64,000 nt of DNA from Candidatus Copromonas faecavium (nom. illeg.) (GCA_018712915.1 DVGC01000006.1:1-64000), one strand, 5' to 3'. Positions 1 to 10,026 are shown, counted from the first letter of the stretch. A program made the numbers and translations. The notes: a model not told the origin generated them from the sequence alone.

Positions 1-462
1 TGAGCCTCCTTCTACTGCTGTCAGAAGGAGAGATAACCATACCATGGATGTATGAAAGAGTAAATATCAACTGTGCAGAAGTAAACGCTACTCCCCTTAG
101 GAGAGGTGGAATTTAAAATTTCATTTTTGGAGCGAAAAAGCTGCATTTATCTTTCGTTGCAAGTTTTCTCTAATTCTGTTATACTGTGAGACAGACACAG
201 ATTCTGCAGAAACGCTGAAAAGCAGAAGTGCAGCTTTATCAAAGACAGATTCTTACAAAAACATTAAAAATGCTCATATTTACAAAAATGTAGTTGGCGA
301 AACCATATGATGTGTATATAATAAAGGCTGGGTATTTCGTTTTGGCTGTAAGCTCTTACTTACCATACGGTTGTCATACTTATATGCGGATGATATCCAA
401 ATGTGGATGATGGACAAAAACGGACAATCCGCTTTTAATAGACTCAAGGAGGAAGGGCAGTT

Positions 463-681
463 ATGGTAAAGTACGACAGACTATGGGAAACGATGAAGCG
501 GAAAAATATCAGCCAATATCGGCTCATTCATCACTACAGGATCAGCGCAGGACAGCTGGGCCGCCTTCGGAAGAATATGTATGTGTCGACTCATACGCTG
601 GAAGCTTTGTGCCGGATATTGGAATGTCCGGTGGAAGAAATTATGGAAATCGTTTTTGATATCCCGGCAGCGGATGAATAG
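463..681 (+). CDS. small XRE/Cro-type helix-turn-helix regulator (paralogue of 1533-1754)
   Basis: 72-aa ORF; KRKNISQYRLIHHYRISAGQLGRLRKN...LCRILECPVEEIMEI resembles Cro/C1-type HTH; RBS-like ggaggaagg upstream. Confidence 0.85.
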   Translation: MVKYDRLWETMKRKNISQYRLIHHYRISAGQLGRLRKNMYVSTHTLEALCRILECPVEEIMEIVFDIPAADE

Positions 682-705
682 CATATAAGTTTGAAGAGAG
701 CAGAT

Positions 706-743
706 AAGGGAATCCCGTATGAATGGCGGGATTCCCTTTTTTT
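706..743 (+). terminator. intrinsic terminator
   Basis: aagggaatcccg...cgggattccctttttt hairpin plus T tract after the HTH gene. Confidence 0.8.
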
Positions 744-902
744 AGAAGTGAGAGAAGAAAACGAGCGGAAAGATATGAATCATATTAGAAATAGAAGAAA
801 CAGATATGAAAAAGTAAACATGAAGGAATAAGCATAATGTAAGAAAAGAGAATGGTGTAAGACAAATTTTGAAACAGACCTCCGGAATAAGAATACAGTC
901 TG

Positions 903-1247
903 CTATTTGTGCCGGCTTTTCAGTTCCCGGCTCCAGCGGTAAATGGTGGAGTTTTCTGCCGGGCAGGAAGACAGGCTGCCATTGATGGCGCTTTCAATGA
1001 TTTCTCTGGAATAGTGTTTGTGTGGAATGATCAGATCGGGAATTTCAAGATGAAGGGCGCCGCATTGCTGGCATTTCAGCCTTCGCAGACGAAAGGTTTG
1101 GATACCGTTAGAATAAATCAGCTGCCGCCGTTTGCTGTCACGGACTTTTACCGGTCCATGACAGCAGGGACAGAAACGCGGTTCAGTGGAAACGGCATAG
1201 AAAATACCGTTCCGGGTTACGATTTGATACGTTTTTAATATTATCAT
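903..1247 (-). CDS. DUF6431-like zinc-ribbon protein
   Basis: CPCC...CQQCGALH motifs, IPDLIIPHKHY and C-terminal STIYRWSREL, typical of DUF6431 proteins. Confidence 0.7.
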   Translation of the reverse strand: MIILKTYQIVTRNGIFYAVSTEPRFCPCCHGPVKVRDSKRRQLIYSNGIQTFRLRRLKCQQCGALHLEIPDLIIPHKHYSREIIESAINGSLSSCPAENSTIYRWSRELKSRHK

Positions 1248-1532
1248 TTGTACGCCCCCTGTCAGAGGTAATCTGTTGCTGTAGTTTTACTCGAGAGGGA
1301 ACGAAAGAGAAATGCAAAATGGGTGTGCCCCACTTAAATTAAACGAAATTTGTCTGGTAAATGTGATAAAATGTCGAAAGATATCGACAAAAAACTCTCT
1401 GTATCCAAAAATGTTGTCAAAATATGGACAATATACAAAAACGGATAATGCATGTTTAATTAAAGCAGCAGATAAAATTTGGAAAAACCAGAACCATAGC
1501 TGCCTATACGAAAGATACAGGGGGAAAATTAC

Positions 1533-1754
1533 ATGGTCAGATACACCAGATTATGGGAGACAATGAAGAGGAAAAATATCAGTCAGTACAGGCTGATCAA
1601 GCATTATGGATTGAGTACCGGCCAGATAAGCCGGCTGAGAAAGAATATGTACGTGTCCACACATACCATTGAGACGCTGTGCAGAATTTTGAATTGTCCT
1701 GTGGAGGATGTGATGGAGGTCGTATTTGACGAGGACAATCCGGATAAGGAGTAG
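1533..1754 (+). CDS. small XRE/Cro-type helix-turn-helix regulator
   Basis: 73-aa ORF closely similar to 463-681; stop is 2 nt before the next start. Confidence 0.85.
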   Translation: MVRYTRLWETMKRKNISQYRLIKHYGLSTGQISRLRKNMYVSTHTIETLCRILNCPVEDVMEVVFDEDNPDKE

Positions 1755-1756
1755 AA

Positions 1757-2869
1757 ATGGAGTTTTATGGTACCCTGGGCCCGGCATGCCGGGACAAAAA
1801 CATACTGAGAAACATGTTTGAAGCCGGTATGACGGGTGTCCGGCTGAATCTGTCTCATGGCGGATTGAAGGAAAACGGGATTCTTATTGAAGAGATGAGA
1901 AAAACAGCAGAAGAGATGGGGATTGTTCCGGAAATCCTTATCGACCTTCAGGGTCCGGAACTGCGGATTGGACGGCTGAGTCAGGAGCTTTTGCTGGAGG
2001 AAGGGGAACGGATTTGTTTTGGAGAAGGCGGCGTTCCGGTTCCGGAAGCGCTGCTCAAATCGCTCTGCCCGGGGGATCATGTTCTTTTGGATGACGGAAA
2101 GCTGGAATTTCTTGTGGAAGGAGAAGGGGAAGGGCAAAAAGAACCGGAGAGCAGAATGATGGCGGATGAAGGGCGAAATGCAGAAAACGAGCCTGGCACC
2201 GGGGATCACGTTCCGGCGTATTTGGGACGGGTTGGCAGCTGCACCGGGATTTATGCCCGGGTATTGCGGGGCGGCCGGATGAAGTCCGGAAAAAGCCTGG
2301 CGGTGGTAGGAAAAGAGATTCCCATGCCCACGCTGACGGCGCAGGATCTGGAAAATCTCATTCTGGCGCCTTCTTTTGGCGTGACCGGGGTTATGCTTCC
2401 TTTTGTGAGGAGCAAGGAGGATCTGCTTGCTTTGCGTGAGGCGCTTTTATCTTCAGGCGCCGGAAAAATTCGGATTTTTGCCAAGATTGAAAACCAGCAG
2501 GGAGTTCACGCCATCGAGGAACTGCTTCCTTATTGTGATCAGGTGGTGATTGCCCGGGGAGATTTGGGAAATTCCATGCCCCTCTGGCAGCTGCCGGGAA
2601 CACAAAAACGGCTTGCCGTTTCCTGTATCAGGGCGGGAAAGCCGTTTATGGTTGTAACGGAGCTTCTGTCCTCCATGGCCGAACGGGCGGTTCCCACCCG
2701 GGCGGAGGTCAGTGATATTTATAATGCAGTTTGCGACGGGGCGTCCTCTCTGATGCTGACCGGAGAAACGGCGGCCGGAAGCTATCCGGCAGAAGCCATG
2801 GAATATCTGGTCAGGACAGCTTCTGAGGCTATGAAGGACTGCGCCTTATCTGGACAGGATAGCCTCTGA
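1757..2869 (+). CDS. pyruvate kinase-like protein lacking the C-terminal PK domain
   Basis: VRLNLSHGG, IDLQGPELRIG, IFAKIENQQGV, VIARGDLG, LTGETAAGSYP motifs; ends after the barrel domain at 370 aa. Confidence 0.8.
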   Translation: MEFYGTLGPACRDKNILRNMFEAGMTGVRLNLSHGGLKENGILIEEMRKTAEEMGIVPEILIDLQGPELRIGRLSQELLLEEGERICFGEGGVPVPEALLKSLCPGDHVLLDDGKLEFLVEGEGEGQKEPESRMMADEGRNAENEPGTGDHVPAYLGRVGSCTGIYARVLRGGRMKSGKSLAVVGKEIPMPTLTAQDLENLILAPSFGVTGVMLPFVRSKEDLLALREALLSSGAGKIRIFAKIENQQGVHAIEELLPYCDQVVIARGDLGNSMPLWQLPGTQKRLAVSCIRAGKPFMVVTELLSSMAERAVPTRAEVSDIYNAVCDGASSLMLTGETAAGSYPAEAMEYLVRTASEAMKDCALSGQDSL

Positions 2870-2938
2870 GGTCATGAAGGACTGCGTCGTATCTGGTCAG
2901 GATGGGTGCTGAGGCTGCGAAGGCCTGCTTCTGTTTGG

Positions 2939-4084
2939 CTATGAAGGCCTGTTCTCTGCGCTCCACATCTTTACGGGCATGCCGTTGACTTCCACATTAT
3001 CTTCTACAGCAATGACCAGAAAGCGGCGTCCGTCAATGAATTTTGTTTCTACCAAATCCAGCCGGTCGGGGTTGACTTTGATGTCCACGTCCGGCGTTTT
3101 TACTGCAAATTTTCCGGCTCCGGTGATGGCTGGAAGCAGGATTGCCGTGTCTTCCCCGGCGGCTTCCTCGTAGGCTTTGTCAAAGTGCTCCAGCTGCTCC
3201 GGCTGAACGCCGCTTTTTTCCAGGAGCTCGCGGACCTGAGATTTTCCCAGCGTGACCGGCTCCATATCTTCCTTGTGCTCTTCTTCCAGTTCGGCTAAGG
3301 TTTCATGAATCTGGCGGACGATCTCATATTCACATTCCTCCCCCAGCGTATCGGTCAGAATCTCATGGAACGCTTCCTTCTGAGCCTTAAAGGAAATGGG
3401 AGAGGGAGCGCCAAGGCATGCTTCGATAAATTCCGTATGAAGCGCCTCGGGATTTTTGGAAAAGTATAAAAGGCCATGGATGTCGGTGCTGCGGTCATTA
3501 AATGCCGGGAATAAAAAGCCGGTCATGGGCGGCTGCACCCACCAGTCTCTGGGCCGTTCTTCGATGGCATTGGTCATTTCATTATAGGAGAGCCCAGGCT
3601 CGGAGAGCTTTACCGGGCAGATGCAGCAGAGGATATGGTGATACACTTCGTCGGATGCATCGAACATTTCCTCCCCGTCCAGAGCTTTTCCCGGGATGTC
3701 GTAAGCACTGTGGATCAGAATGATGTAATAATTTTCCCCATAATCATAGGATTCGATGACTTTCTCATAAAATGCGTCTACGGTTTCGTCATCGGTGAGC
3801 TTTTCTTCCCGCAGCTTCATTAAAAGCGCGTGAGCGCTGTCCGGACCCTCGTCGTGGATGGAATATTCCAGATTGTGCAGATTTTTTCCCAGGGTGCCGG
3901 ACAGCGTTTTTTTGAAAATTTCGTAATATTTAAAAATTTCTTCCTCTGACAGAGCGAAGAATGCTTCTTTCAATTTTGTTTTTATCTGTTTTTCCGCGTC
4001 CACGTAGCATCCGCAGATGCGGGTGATGGCGTTGTTGTCTTTTTTGAATTGTTTCTTAATTTCAGAAATTTCCCGTTTATTCAT
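2939..4084 (-). CDS. DUF4317 family protein
   Basis: 381-aa ORF; MNKREISEIKKQFKKDNNAITRICGCYVDAEK resembles DUF4317 proteins. Confidence 0.75.
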   Translation of the reverse strand: MNKREISEIKKQFKKDNNAITRICGCYVDAEKQIKTKLKEAFFALSEEEIFKYYEIFKKTLSGTLGKNLHNLEYSIHDEGPDSAHALLMKLREEKLTDDETVDAFYEKVIESYDYGENYYIILIHSAYDIPGKALDGEEMFDASDEVYHHILCCICPVKLSEPGLSYNEMTNAIEERPRDWWVQPPMTGFLFPAFNDRSTDIHGLLYFSKNPEALHTEFIEACLGAPSPISFKAQKEAFHEILTDTLGEECEYEIVRQIHETLAELEEEHKEDMEPVTLGKSQVRELLEKSGVQPEQLEHFDKAYEEAAGEDTAILLPAITGAGKFAVKTPDVDIKVNPDRLDLVETKFIDGRRFLVIAVEDNVEVNGMPVKMWSAENRPS

Positions 4085-4161
4085 GATGTCACTCCAATTT
4101 TTTGATGATGCAATAGCCGCCGGGGATGATGAGATACCGATCGAAAGTCCTGCACTGCGAG

Positions 4162-4716
4162 TCAGATGTTCTTTTTAAGCAGGCGCTCCGCGTAATACAT
4201 GGCGGCGACATGGACCGCCTGAACCAGCCCGCCGTCTTTTAAGAGCTGTTCAGTTTCTTCTGCGGAAAGCACGACCACCTCGATGTCCTCTGTAGAATCC
4301 AGATGCTGTTCACGAACCTTCCGGCAGCCGGTAATCAGATAGCAGTGGGCGAAGTTGCTGAGAGAAGAGGCGTTGGGCGCCACTTTGCAGAGGAAAACCG
4401 GTTCGTTTCCTGCATAACCGGTTTCTTCCAGAAGCTCTCTGGCCGCCCCTGCCTTCGGATCGGCGTCGGAGGCTTCCATACAGCCGGCAGGAAGCTCCAG
4501 AAGAATCTGCCTGGTACCGTGGCGGTACTGACGCACAAAGATAAACTCCTCTTCTGTTGTGACGGCCACGGCGACGACGAAGTCGGGGATAGTATTGACG
4601 TAGAACGGCGAGATTTTCGTTCCGTCAGGCAATTCGCAGTCATCTGCGTGCAGATTGATCCAACGGTCTTTGATGATGGTTTTGGAACCGCGGCAGATCC
4701 AGGGTTTGATGGGCAT
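4162..4716 (-). CDS. NUDIX hydrolase (ADP-ribose pyrophosphatase-like)
   Basis: ELPAGCMEASDADPKAGAARELLEETGY Nudix box. Confidence 0.9.
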   Translation of the reverse strand: MPIKPWICRGSKTIIKDRWINLHADDCELPDGTKISPFYVNTIPDFVVAVAVTTEEEFIFVRQYRHGTRQILLELPAGCMEASDADPKAGAARELLEETGYAGNEPVFLCKVAPNASSLSNFAHCYLITGCRKVREQHLDSTEDIEVVVLSAEETEQLLKDGGLVQAVHVAAMYYAERLLKKNI

Positions 4717-4746
4717 GTCTCGCTCCTTTCCCCATCCGGGATGCTC

Positions 4747-5556
4747 CTATAAAGCGATCAGACTTTCGTCATCCGGGACGTAAATATTTCCGCTGTAATA
4801 GCGTTTTCCTTCACTCTTATAAAGCCGTTCCCTTCCGGCCACATTGCTGTCTTCTGTGTGCCAGAGCACCAGATTGGGGATTCCCATGGCCTCTGCCAGT
4901 TCGCAGGCATCCTTGACGGTGCTGTGATGTTTTTCATAGGGTTTCCAGATATCCCGCTCTACATAGAGGCAGAAGGCCTCATGGAGCAGCCAGTCGGTGC
5001 CCCGTATGTACCGTTCGCACACGGGATTATAGGGCTCGTCTCCAAAAAAGGTCAGTTTTTTCCCGTTATTTAACACAAGGGTGCAGCCGAACTGCTTAAG
5101 CTTGGTGGAATGAATATCGAAAAAGGTGACATCATAACTGAGGATATGCTTTCTCTCTCCATCCTTTACCACCTCAAAATGGATGCGATCGTCCAGAAGG
5201 TTATAAAACTTGTCCTGGATGGTCAGCCGGCACAGGGTTTTTATGGTGTCCACCAGTTCCTCATGACAGTAGATCCAGGCGTCTCCCGGATATTCGTCCC
5301 GCCGCATTTTGGTGGCGATCATGCGGATCATCCAGACCACGCCGAGGACATGATCCGTATGGGCATGGGTCACGAAAAGATGATGGATCCGCTCGATGGG
5401 TACCTGCATATTGTCCAGGATTTTTAAAATCTGGTTGCCGCCTCCGGCATCCACCATAAAATATTCGTCGCTGTCTCTTAAGGCAAAGCAGGTATTATAG
5501 AGGTTGGTAACGGTGGCGTTCCCTGTTCCGAAAACATAGAGAAGCTCTCTGTCCAT
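4747..5556 (-). CDS. MBL-fold metallo-hydrolase (RNase Z-like)
   Basis: LFVTHAHTDHVLGV motif; start placed at ATG 5556 (MDRELLYVFGTGNA) rather than the longer track ORF. Confidence 0.85.
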   Translation of the reverse strand: MDRELLYVFGTGNATVTNLYNTCFALRDSDEYFMVDAGGGNQILKILDNMQVPIERIHHLFVTHAHTDHVLGVVWMIRMIATKMRRDEYPGDAWIYCHEELVDTIKTLCRLTIQDKFYNLLDDRIHFEVVKDGERKHILSYDVTFFDIHSTKLKQFGCTLVLNNGKKLTFFGDEPYNPVCERYIRGTDWLLHEAFCLYVERDIWKPYEKHHSTVKDACELAEAMGIPNLVLWHTEDSNVAGRERLYKSEGKRYYSGNIYVPDDESLIAL

Positions 5557-5728
5557 GAAAAAGTCCCCCTTATAACATTTCGTTTGTTGTCTTTTAAATA
5601 CGATTATGTTACTATAAAATGGAAAGAAAAGCAATTCCCGGAGGCAGGAAAAATAAAGACAGGCGGCAGAATCAGGCAAAGACAGGAGGAAACTTCCGGC
5701 TTTTCCGGGCACCAGGGAGGAAAAATCA

Positions 5729-7666
5729 ATGAGAGATTTGGCGTATTTGAAGCTGCTGGCCAAGGAATACCCGACGGTGAAAGCAGCCTCCAGCGAAATT
5801 ATCAATCTGATGGCGATCCGCGGCCTTCCAAAAGGCACGGAATATTTTTTCAGTGACCTTCATGGAGAATATGAGGCCTTTGTCCATCTGCTGCGAAGTG
5901 CTTCCGGAATCATCCGGGAAAAGATTTCAGAAACCTTTGGCTATGTGATTTCCGACGAGGAAGAAATTGCCCTGGCCAACCTGATTTATTATCCGGAACG
6001 GAATCTGATGGTGGTCCGCAAGGAAGGACGGCTGAATGAAGACTGGCAGAAGGTAATGATTTACCGCCTGGTGCGGATCTGCAAGGAAGTATCCTCTAAA
6101 TATACCAGATCCAAGGTCCGCAAAAAAATGCCGCCGGATTTTGCCTATATCATCGACGAGCTGCTTCATGTGGATTACAGCGATGAGAATAAGAAAATCT
6201 ACTATGATGAGATTATCCATTCCATTATTGATATTGGGATGGGAACGGAGTTTATCAAGGCACTTTGCTATCTCATACAGAATTTAACCATTGATAATCT
6301 GCATATTATCGGAGATATTTTCGACCGGGGGCCCCGGGCGGACATCATTATGGACGAGCTGATGCAGTTTCATGATGTGGACATCCAGTGGGGCAACCAT
6401 GATATTTCCTGGATGGGGGCTGCGACGGGAAATCTGGCCTGTATCTGCAATGTGCTGCGCATTGCGATCCGGTATAATTGCTTTGACTTGCTGGAGGATG
6501 GATATGGAATCAATTTAAGGCCCCTGTCCATGTTTGCTGCCCAGGTTTATAAAGATGATCCATGCAGCCGTTTCATGCCGAAGATTCTGGATGAGAACAT
6601 TTACGATGCTGTGGATCCGGGGCTGGCGGCCAAGATGCACAAGGCCATTGCCATCATCCAGTTTAAGGTGGAGGGGCAGATTATCAAACGCCATCCCGAA
6701 TACCAGATGAATGACAGGATGCATTTGACGGCCATCGATTTTGAAAAGGGAACCGTTGTCATTCGCGGTAAGGAATATAAGCTTTTGGATACGAATCTGC
6801 CGACGGTGGACCCCAAGGATCCGCTGAAGCTGACGAAGGAAGAAAGCGAGCTGATTCATAACCTCTGTACATCCTTTAAGCACAGCGGCAAGCTTCACCG
6901 CCATATCCGGTTCCTGTATTCCCATGGCGGCATGTACAAATGCTGCAACTCCAATCTTCTGTATCATGGCTGCATTCCCATGAAGGAAAACGGAGATTTT
7001 GATGAGATGAGCATGAACGGCATCATTTATTCCGGAAAGCGGATGCTGGACTTTATTGAGGATGCGGTGAAGATGGCCTATTTCCTGCCGGAAGATGATT
7101 CTTCCAGGGAATGGTATAAGGATTTTATGTGGTATTTGTGGTGCGGTCCCAAGTCTCCCGTTTATGGGAAGGATAATATGGCCACGTTTGAGAATTATTT
7201 TGTGGCGGACAAGTCTGCTGGCAAGGAAAATATGAATCCTTATTACAAGCTCAGCGAGAAAGAAGAATTTTGTGACAAGATTTTAAAGGAATTTGGTCTT
7301 CCGCTGGAGGGCTCCCATATCATCAACGGCCATGTGCCGGTAAAGCTGAAGGACGGGGAGAGTCCGATTAAGGGCAACGGAAAGCTTTATATCATTGACG
7401 GCGGTTTATCGAAATCCTATCAGCCCAAAACGGGAATTGCCGGTTATACGCTGATTTTTAATTCCCGCCATCTGGCTCTGGCAGAGCATAAGCCTTTTGA
7501 CCGGAACCATGAAAATACGCCCAAGGTGACCATTGTGGAAAATATGCAGAAACGGGTGATGGTGGCGGATACGGATACGGGAAAAATGCTGGCGGAAAAG
7601 ATTTCCGATTTGAAGGAGCTGCTGGCTGCTTACCGGGGCGGCATTATTAAGGAAAAAGTAGATTAA
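5729..7666 (+). CDS. fbp: fructose-1,6-bisphosphatase class III
   Basis: 645 aa; FFSDLHGEYEAF, HIIGDIFDRGPRADIIMDEL, WGNHDISWMGAA metallophosphatase motifs of the Firmicute class III enzyme. Confidence 0.95.
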   Translation: MRDLAYLKLLAKEYPTVKAASSEIINLMAIRGLPKGTEYFFSDLHGEYEAFVHLLRSASGIIREKISETFGYVISDEEEIALANLIYYPERNLMVVRKEGRLNEDWQKVMIYRLVRICKEVSSKYTRSKVRKKMPPDFAYIIDELLHVDYSDENKKIYYDEIIHSIIDIGMGTEFIKALCYLIQNLTIDNLHIIGDIFDRGPRADIIMDELMQFHDVDIQWGNHDISWMGAATGNLACICNVLRIAIRYNCFDLLEDGYGINLRPLSMFAAQVYKDDPCSRFMPKILDENIYDAVDPGLAAKMHKAIAIIQFKVEGQIIKRHPEYQMNDRMHLTAIDFEKGTVVIRGKEYKLLDTNLPTVDPKDPLKLTKEESELIHNLCTSFKHSGKLHRHIRFLYSHGGMYKCCNSNLLYHGCIPMKENGDFDEMSMNGIIYSGKRMLDFIEDAVKMAYFLPEDDSSREWYKDFMWYLWCGPKSPVYGKDNMATFENYFVADKSAGKENMNPYYKLSEKEEFCDKILKEFGLPLEGSHIINGHVPVKLKDGESPIKGNGKLYIIDGGLSKSYQPKTGIAGYTLIFNSRHLALAEHKPFDRNHENTPKVTIVENMQKRVMVADTDTGKMLAEKISDLKELLAAYRGGIIKEKVD

Positions 7667-7738
7667 AACCGGATGCGGGACGGGAGGGCATATCACTGCC
7701 CTCCCGTGAAGAGAAAGATTGACAGACAGGAGAACGGA

Positions 7739-8287
7739 ATGAGCAGAGAAGAATTTTTACGAGGACTGGAGGAGGCGCTGAAGGGTGAGGTGCCGGCATC
7801 GGTGGTGCGGGATAATCTAAATTATTATTCCTCCTATCTTTCCCAGGAACTGGCAAAAGGAAGAACCATGGATGAAATTGTGGAGGAAATCGGCGAACCA
7901 AGAATCGTTGCCAGGACGATCATTGACGCCGCCGAGGCAGCGGGAGACGGCGGAAACGGTTATGGAGCCTACGAGGACGGTTCTTACAGCCAGGGAAGCT
8001 ATGAGCAGGGGTATGACCAGAACGGATACGGAGGTTCTTACCGGGGCTCTTATGAGGATTCTTCCGGAAAGGGCAATCCCTGGGACAGATGGTTCCGCTC
8101 CGGCCACATCCATTATATTGATTTGAACAAATGGTACTGGAAGCTTCTGTTTGCCGTAATTGCTGTTTTTTTCCTTGTACTGGTTCTCAGTATTGTCAGC
8201 GGAATTTTCTCTTTGCTGTTCCGGTTTGCAGGCCCGATTCTCCTGATTTTATTTCTTTATTGGTTCATTAAAAGTCTGCGGCGATAA
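7739..8287 (+). CDS. DUF1700/HAAS-type membrane protein
   Basis: MSREEFLRGLEEALKGEVP...IGEPRIVARTIID N-terminus, Gly/Tyr-rich linker and C-terminal TM segments. Confidence 0.7.
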   Translation: MSREEFLRGLEEALKGEVPASVVRDNLNYYSSYLSQELAKGRTMDEIVEEIGEPRIVARTIIDAAEAAGDGGNGYGAYEDGSYSQGSYEQGYDQNGYGGSYRGSYEDSSGKGNPWDRWFRSGHIHYIDLNKWYWKLLFAVIAVFFLVLVLSIVSGIFSLLFRFAGPILLILFLYWFIKSLRR

Positions 8288-8319
8288 ATCTTAAAAAAGT
8301 ATGAACTCTCCTGAAAAGG

Positions 8320-8348
8320 TTGACAAAAAGACGATCAATAAATATAAT
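8320..8348 (+). promoter_or_regulatory. consensus SigA promoter of the NlpC/P60 gene
   Basis: TTGACA-17 nt-TATAAT; three TGTAAY motifs follow before the gene. Confidence 0.8.
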
Positions 8349-8427
8349 CTGTTTGTAACAACTTTTAATAATTTTGTAATAAATGCAGATATAATTGTAA
8401 TAATCGTCACAGATAGGAGCGTTCAAA

Positions 8428-9135
8428 TTGAAAATAGGAATCAGGATTCTTGGCCTTCTCGGCCTTTGTATGGCAGCGGCGACAATGATGCCTGGACAGG
8501 CATATGCAAACACGGCGGCAGAGTACCAGACCAGTACCACGATGCTGGTTCGGGTGGATGATATGGATACGACCCTGTACGAAGAGCCGAATGCAGAAGC
8601 AGAAGTCGTCGGGGAGGCAGAAACCGGTGAAACCTATCAGATTCTGGAGCTGGTGGATGAAGGATGGATGAAGATTGACGCCGGAGAGGTGGAGGGCTAC
8701 CTGAACACGGTGAAGGCGGCGGCCACGGTGATGGAAACGGCGGAGGAAGTAACGGTGGATCCGTCGGTCCAGATGAGAGAAGAGATTGTAAATTATGCTC
8801 TTCAGTTTGTGGGCAATCCTTATGTATACGGAGGAACCAATCCCAACACGGGAGCTGACTGTTCCGGATTCACATCGTACATATTAAGAAATGTGGCTGG
8901 GGTTGAACTGCCCCATTCTTCTGCAGGACAGGCCAATCAGGGACGGGCAGTCAGCGCAGAGGAGATGCGGCCGGGAGATTTGATATGCTACAGCAGCGGC
9001 GGAAGAGTGAATCACGTGGCTTTGTATATCGGCAGCGGCCAGGTGGTACACGCCTCCAATGAACGGAACGGAATCCGGATCTCCAACTGGAATTACAGGA
9101 ACCCGGCAAAAATCGTAAACGTGCTGGGAGATTAA
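8428..9135 (+). CDS. SH3-domain NlpC/P60 peptidoglycan endopeptidase
   Basis: Signal peptide, SH3-like segment, NPYVYGGTNPNTGADCSGFTSYI...NHVALYIGSGQVVHA. Confidence 0.9.
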   Translation: MKIGIRILGLLGLCMAAATMMPGQAYANTAAEYQTSTTMLVRVDDMDTTLYEEPNAEAEVVGEAETGETYQILELVDEGWMKIDAGEVEGYLNTVKAAATVMETAEEVTVDPSVQMREEIVNYALQFVGNPYVYGGTNPNTGADCSGFTSYILRNVAGVELPHSSAGQANQGRAVSAEEMRPGDLICYSSGGRVNHVALYIGSGQVVHASNERNGIRISNWNYRNPAKIVNVLGD

Positions 9136-9278
9136 AAAAACAAGAACCGGGAAAAGGAATTAAAAAAGGAAATCAGGGATAAAGTCAGAAAGAAAAAGGA
9201 AATCAGGAAAAGAAATTAAGGAAAAGAGATTAAAGATAAAATCGGGAAAAGGAAATCAGGTAAAGGAAATAAAAAGAA

Positions 9279-9319
9279 GCGGCACGCCTTGGACAAGATG
9301 CAGGGCGTGCCGCTTTTTT
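9279..9319 (+). terminator. intrinsic terminator
   Basis: gcggcacgcc...ggcgtgccgctttttt. Confidence 0.8.
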
Positions 9320-9453
9320 GAAGCGGACAAATAGTTGGCCTCTATGGCCGCAAAATCATGGATTTCAAAGCATGGCAGCCTGGTCGCCGTCACATACCTG
9401 AGTCTCTATGGCCGTAAAATCCTGGATTCCAGAGCCACAGGTCCATGGTACGA

Positions 9454-10026
9454 TCAGCGCTTATGAGCGGGGCCATGCTTTCCGATAATCCGGAAGGCAC
9501 CGGCCTGCTCCAGGGCTTTGGCCACCATGAAAAACAGCAGGGAATCCACAGGCCACTGAATCAGGTTTTTCACAGCCCGGGCAGGAAACAGTGCAATCCA
9601 TGCTTTCCCGTTCAGCATGGAAAGCCACAGGGTCCCCAGAAGCATGTTGCAGAGAACAACCACAATAAGCTTTGCTGCCAGCATCCGTTTAAGGGATAAC
9701 GGCTTCTGATACAGGAACATGCCGTATATGAAAGCTGCCAGCATGGCATTGAAGGTGAAACCCGGCATGAAACCGCCGTCAGGATTCAGCATGAATTTGA
9801 TGATGTCCATGGCGCCGCCAAACAGAGGGCCGACCACCGGGCCGAACAGGTAGTCCACCAGTTCGTTGGGCAGGGCTCCCAGACCGATTTTCAGGTTGGG
9901 GGTAAGGCGGATGGTGTAATAACTTAACACCACGGACAGAGCGCCGAACATGGCGCAGGAAGTGATGGTGCTTACGTGCTTCAGCTCGTTTCTGGAGCTG
10001 ACAAGGGGAGCCAGAATCTTTTGCAT
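9454..10026 (-). CDS. folT: ECF transporter S component, folate-type
   Basis: Hydrophobic 190-aa ORF with LSYYTIRLTPNLKIGLGALPNELVDYLFGPVVG; THF riboswitch directly upstream. Confidence 0.85.
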   Translation of the reverse strand: MQKILAPLVSSRNELKHVSTITSCAMFGALSVVLSYYTIRLTPNLKIGLGALPNELVDYLFGPVVGPLFGGAMDIIKFMLNPDGGFMPGFTFNAMLAAFIYGMFLYQKPLSLKRMLAAKLIVVVLCNMLLGTLWLSMLNGKAWIALFPARAVKNLIQWPVDSLLFFMVAKALEQAGAFRIIGKHGPAHKR

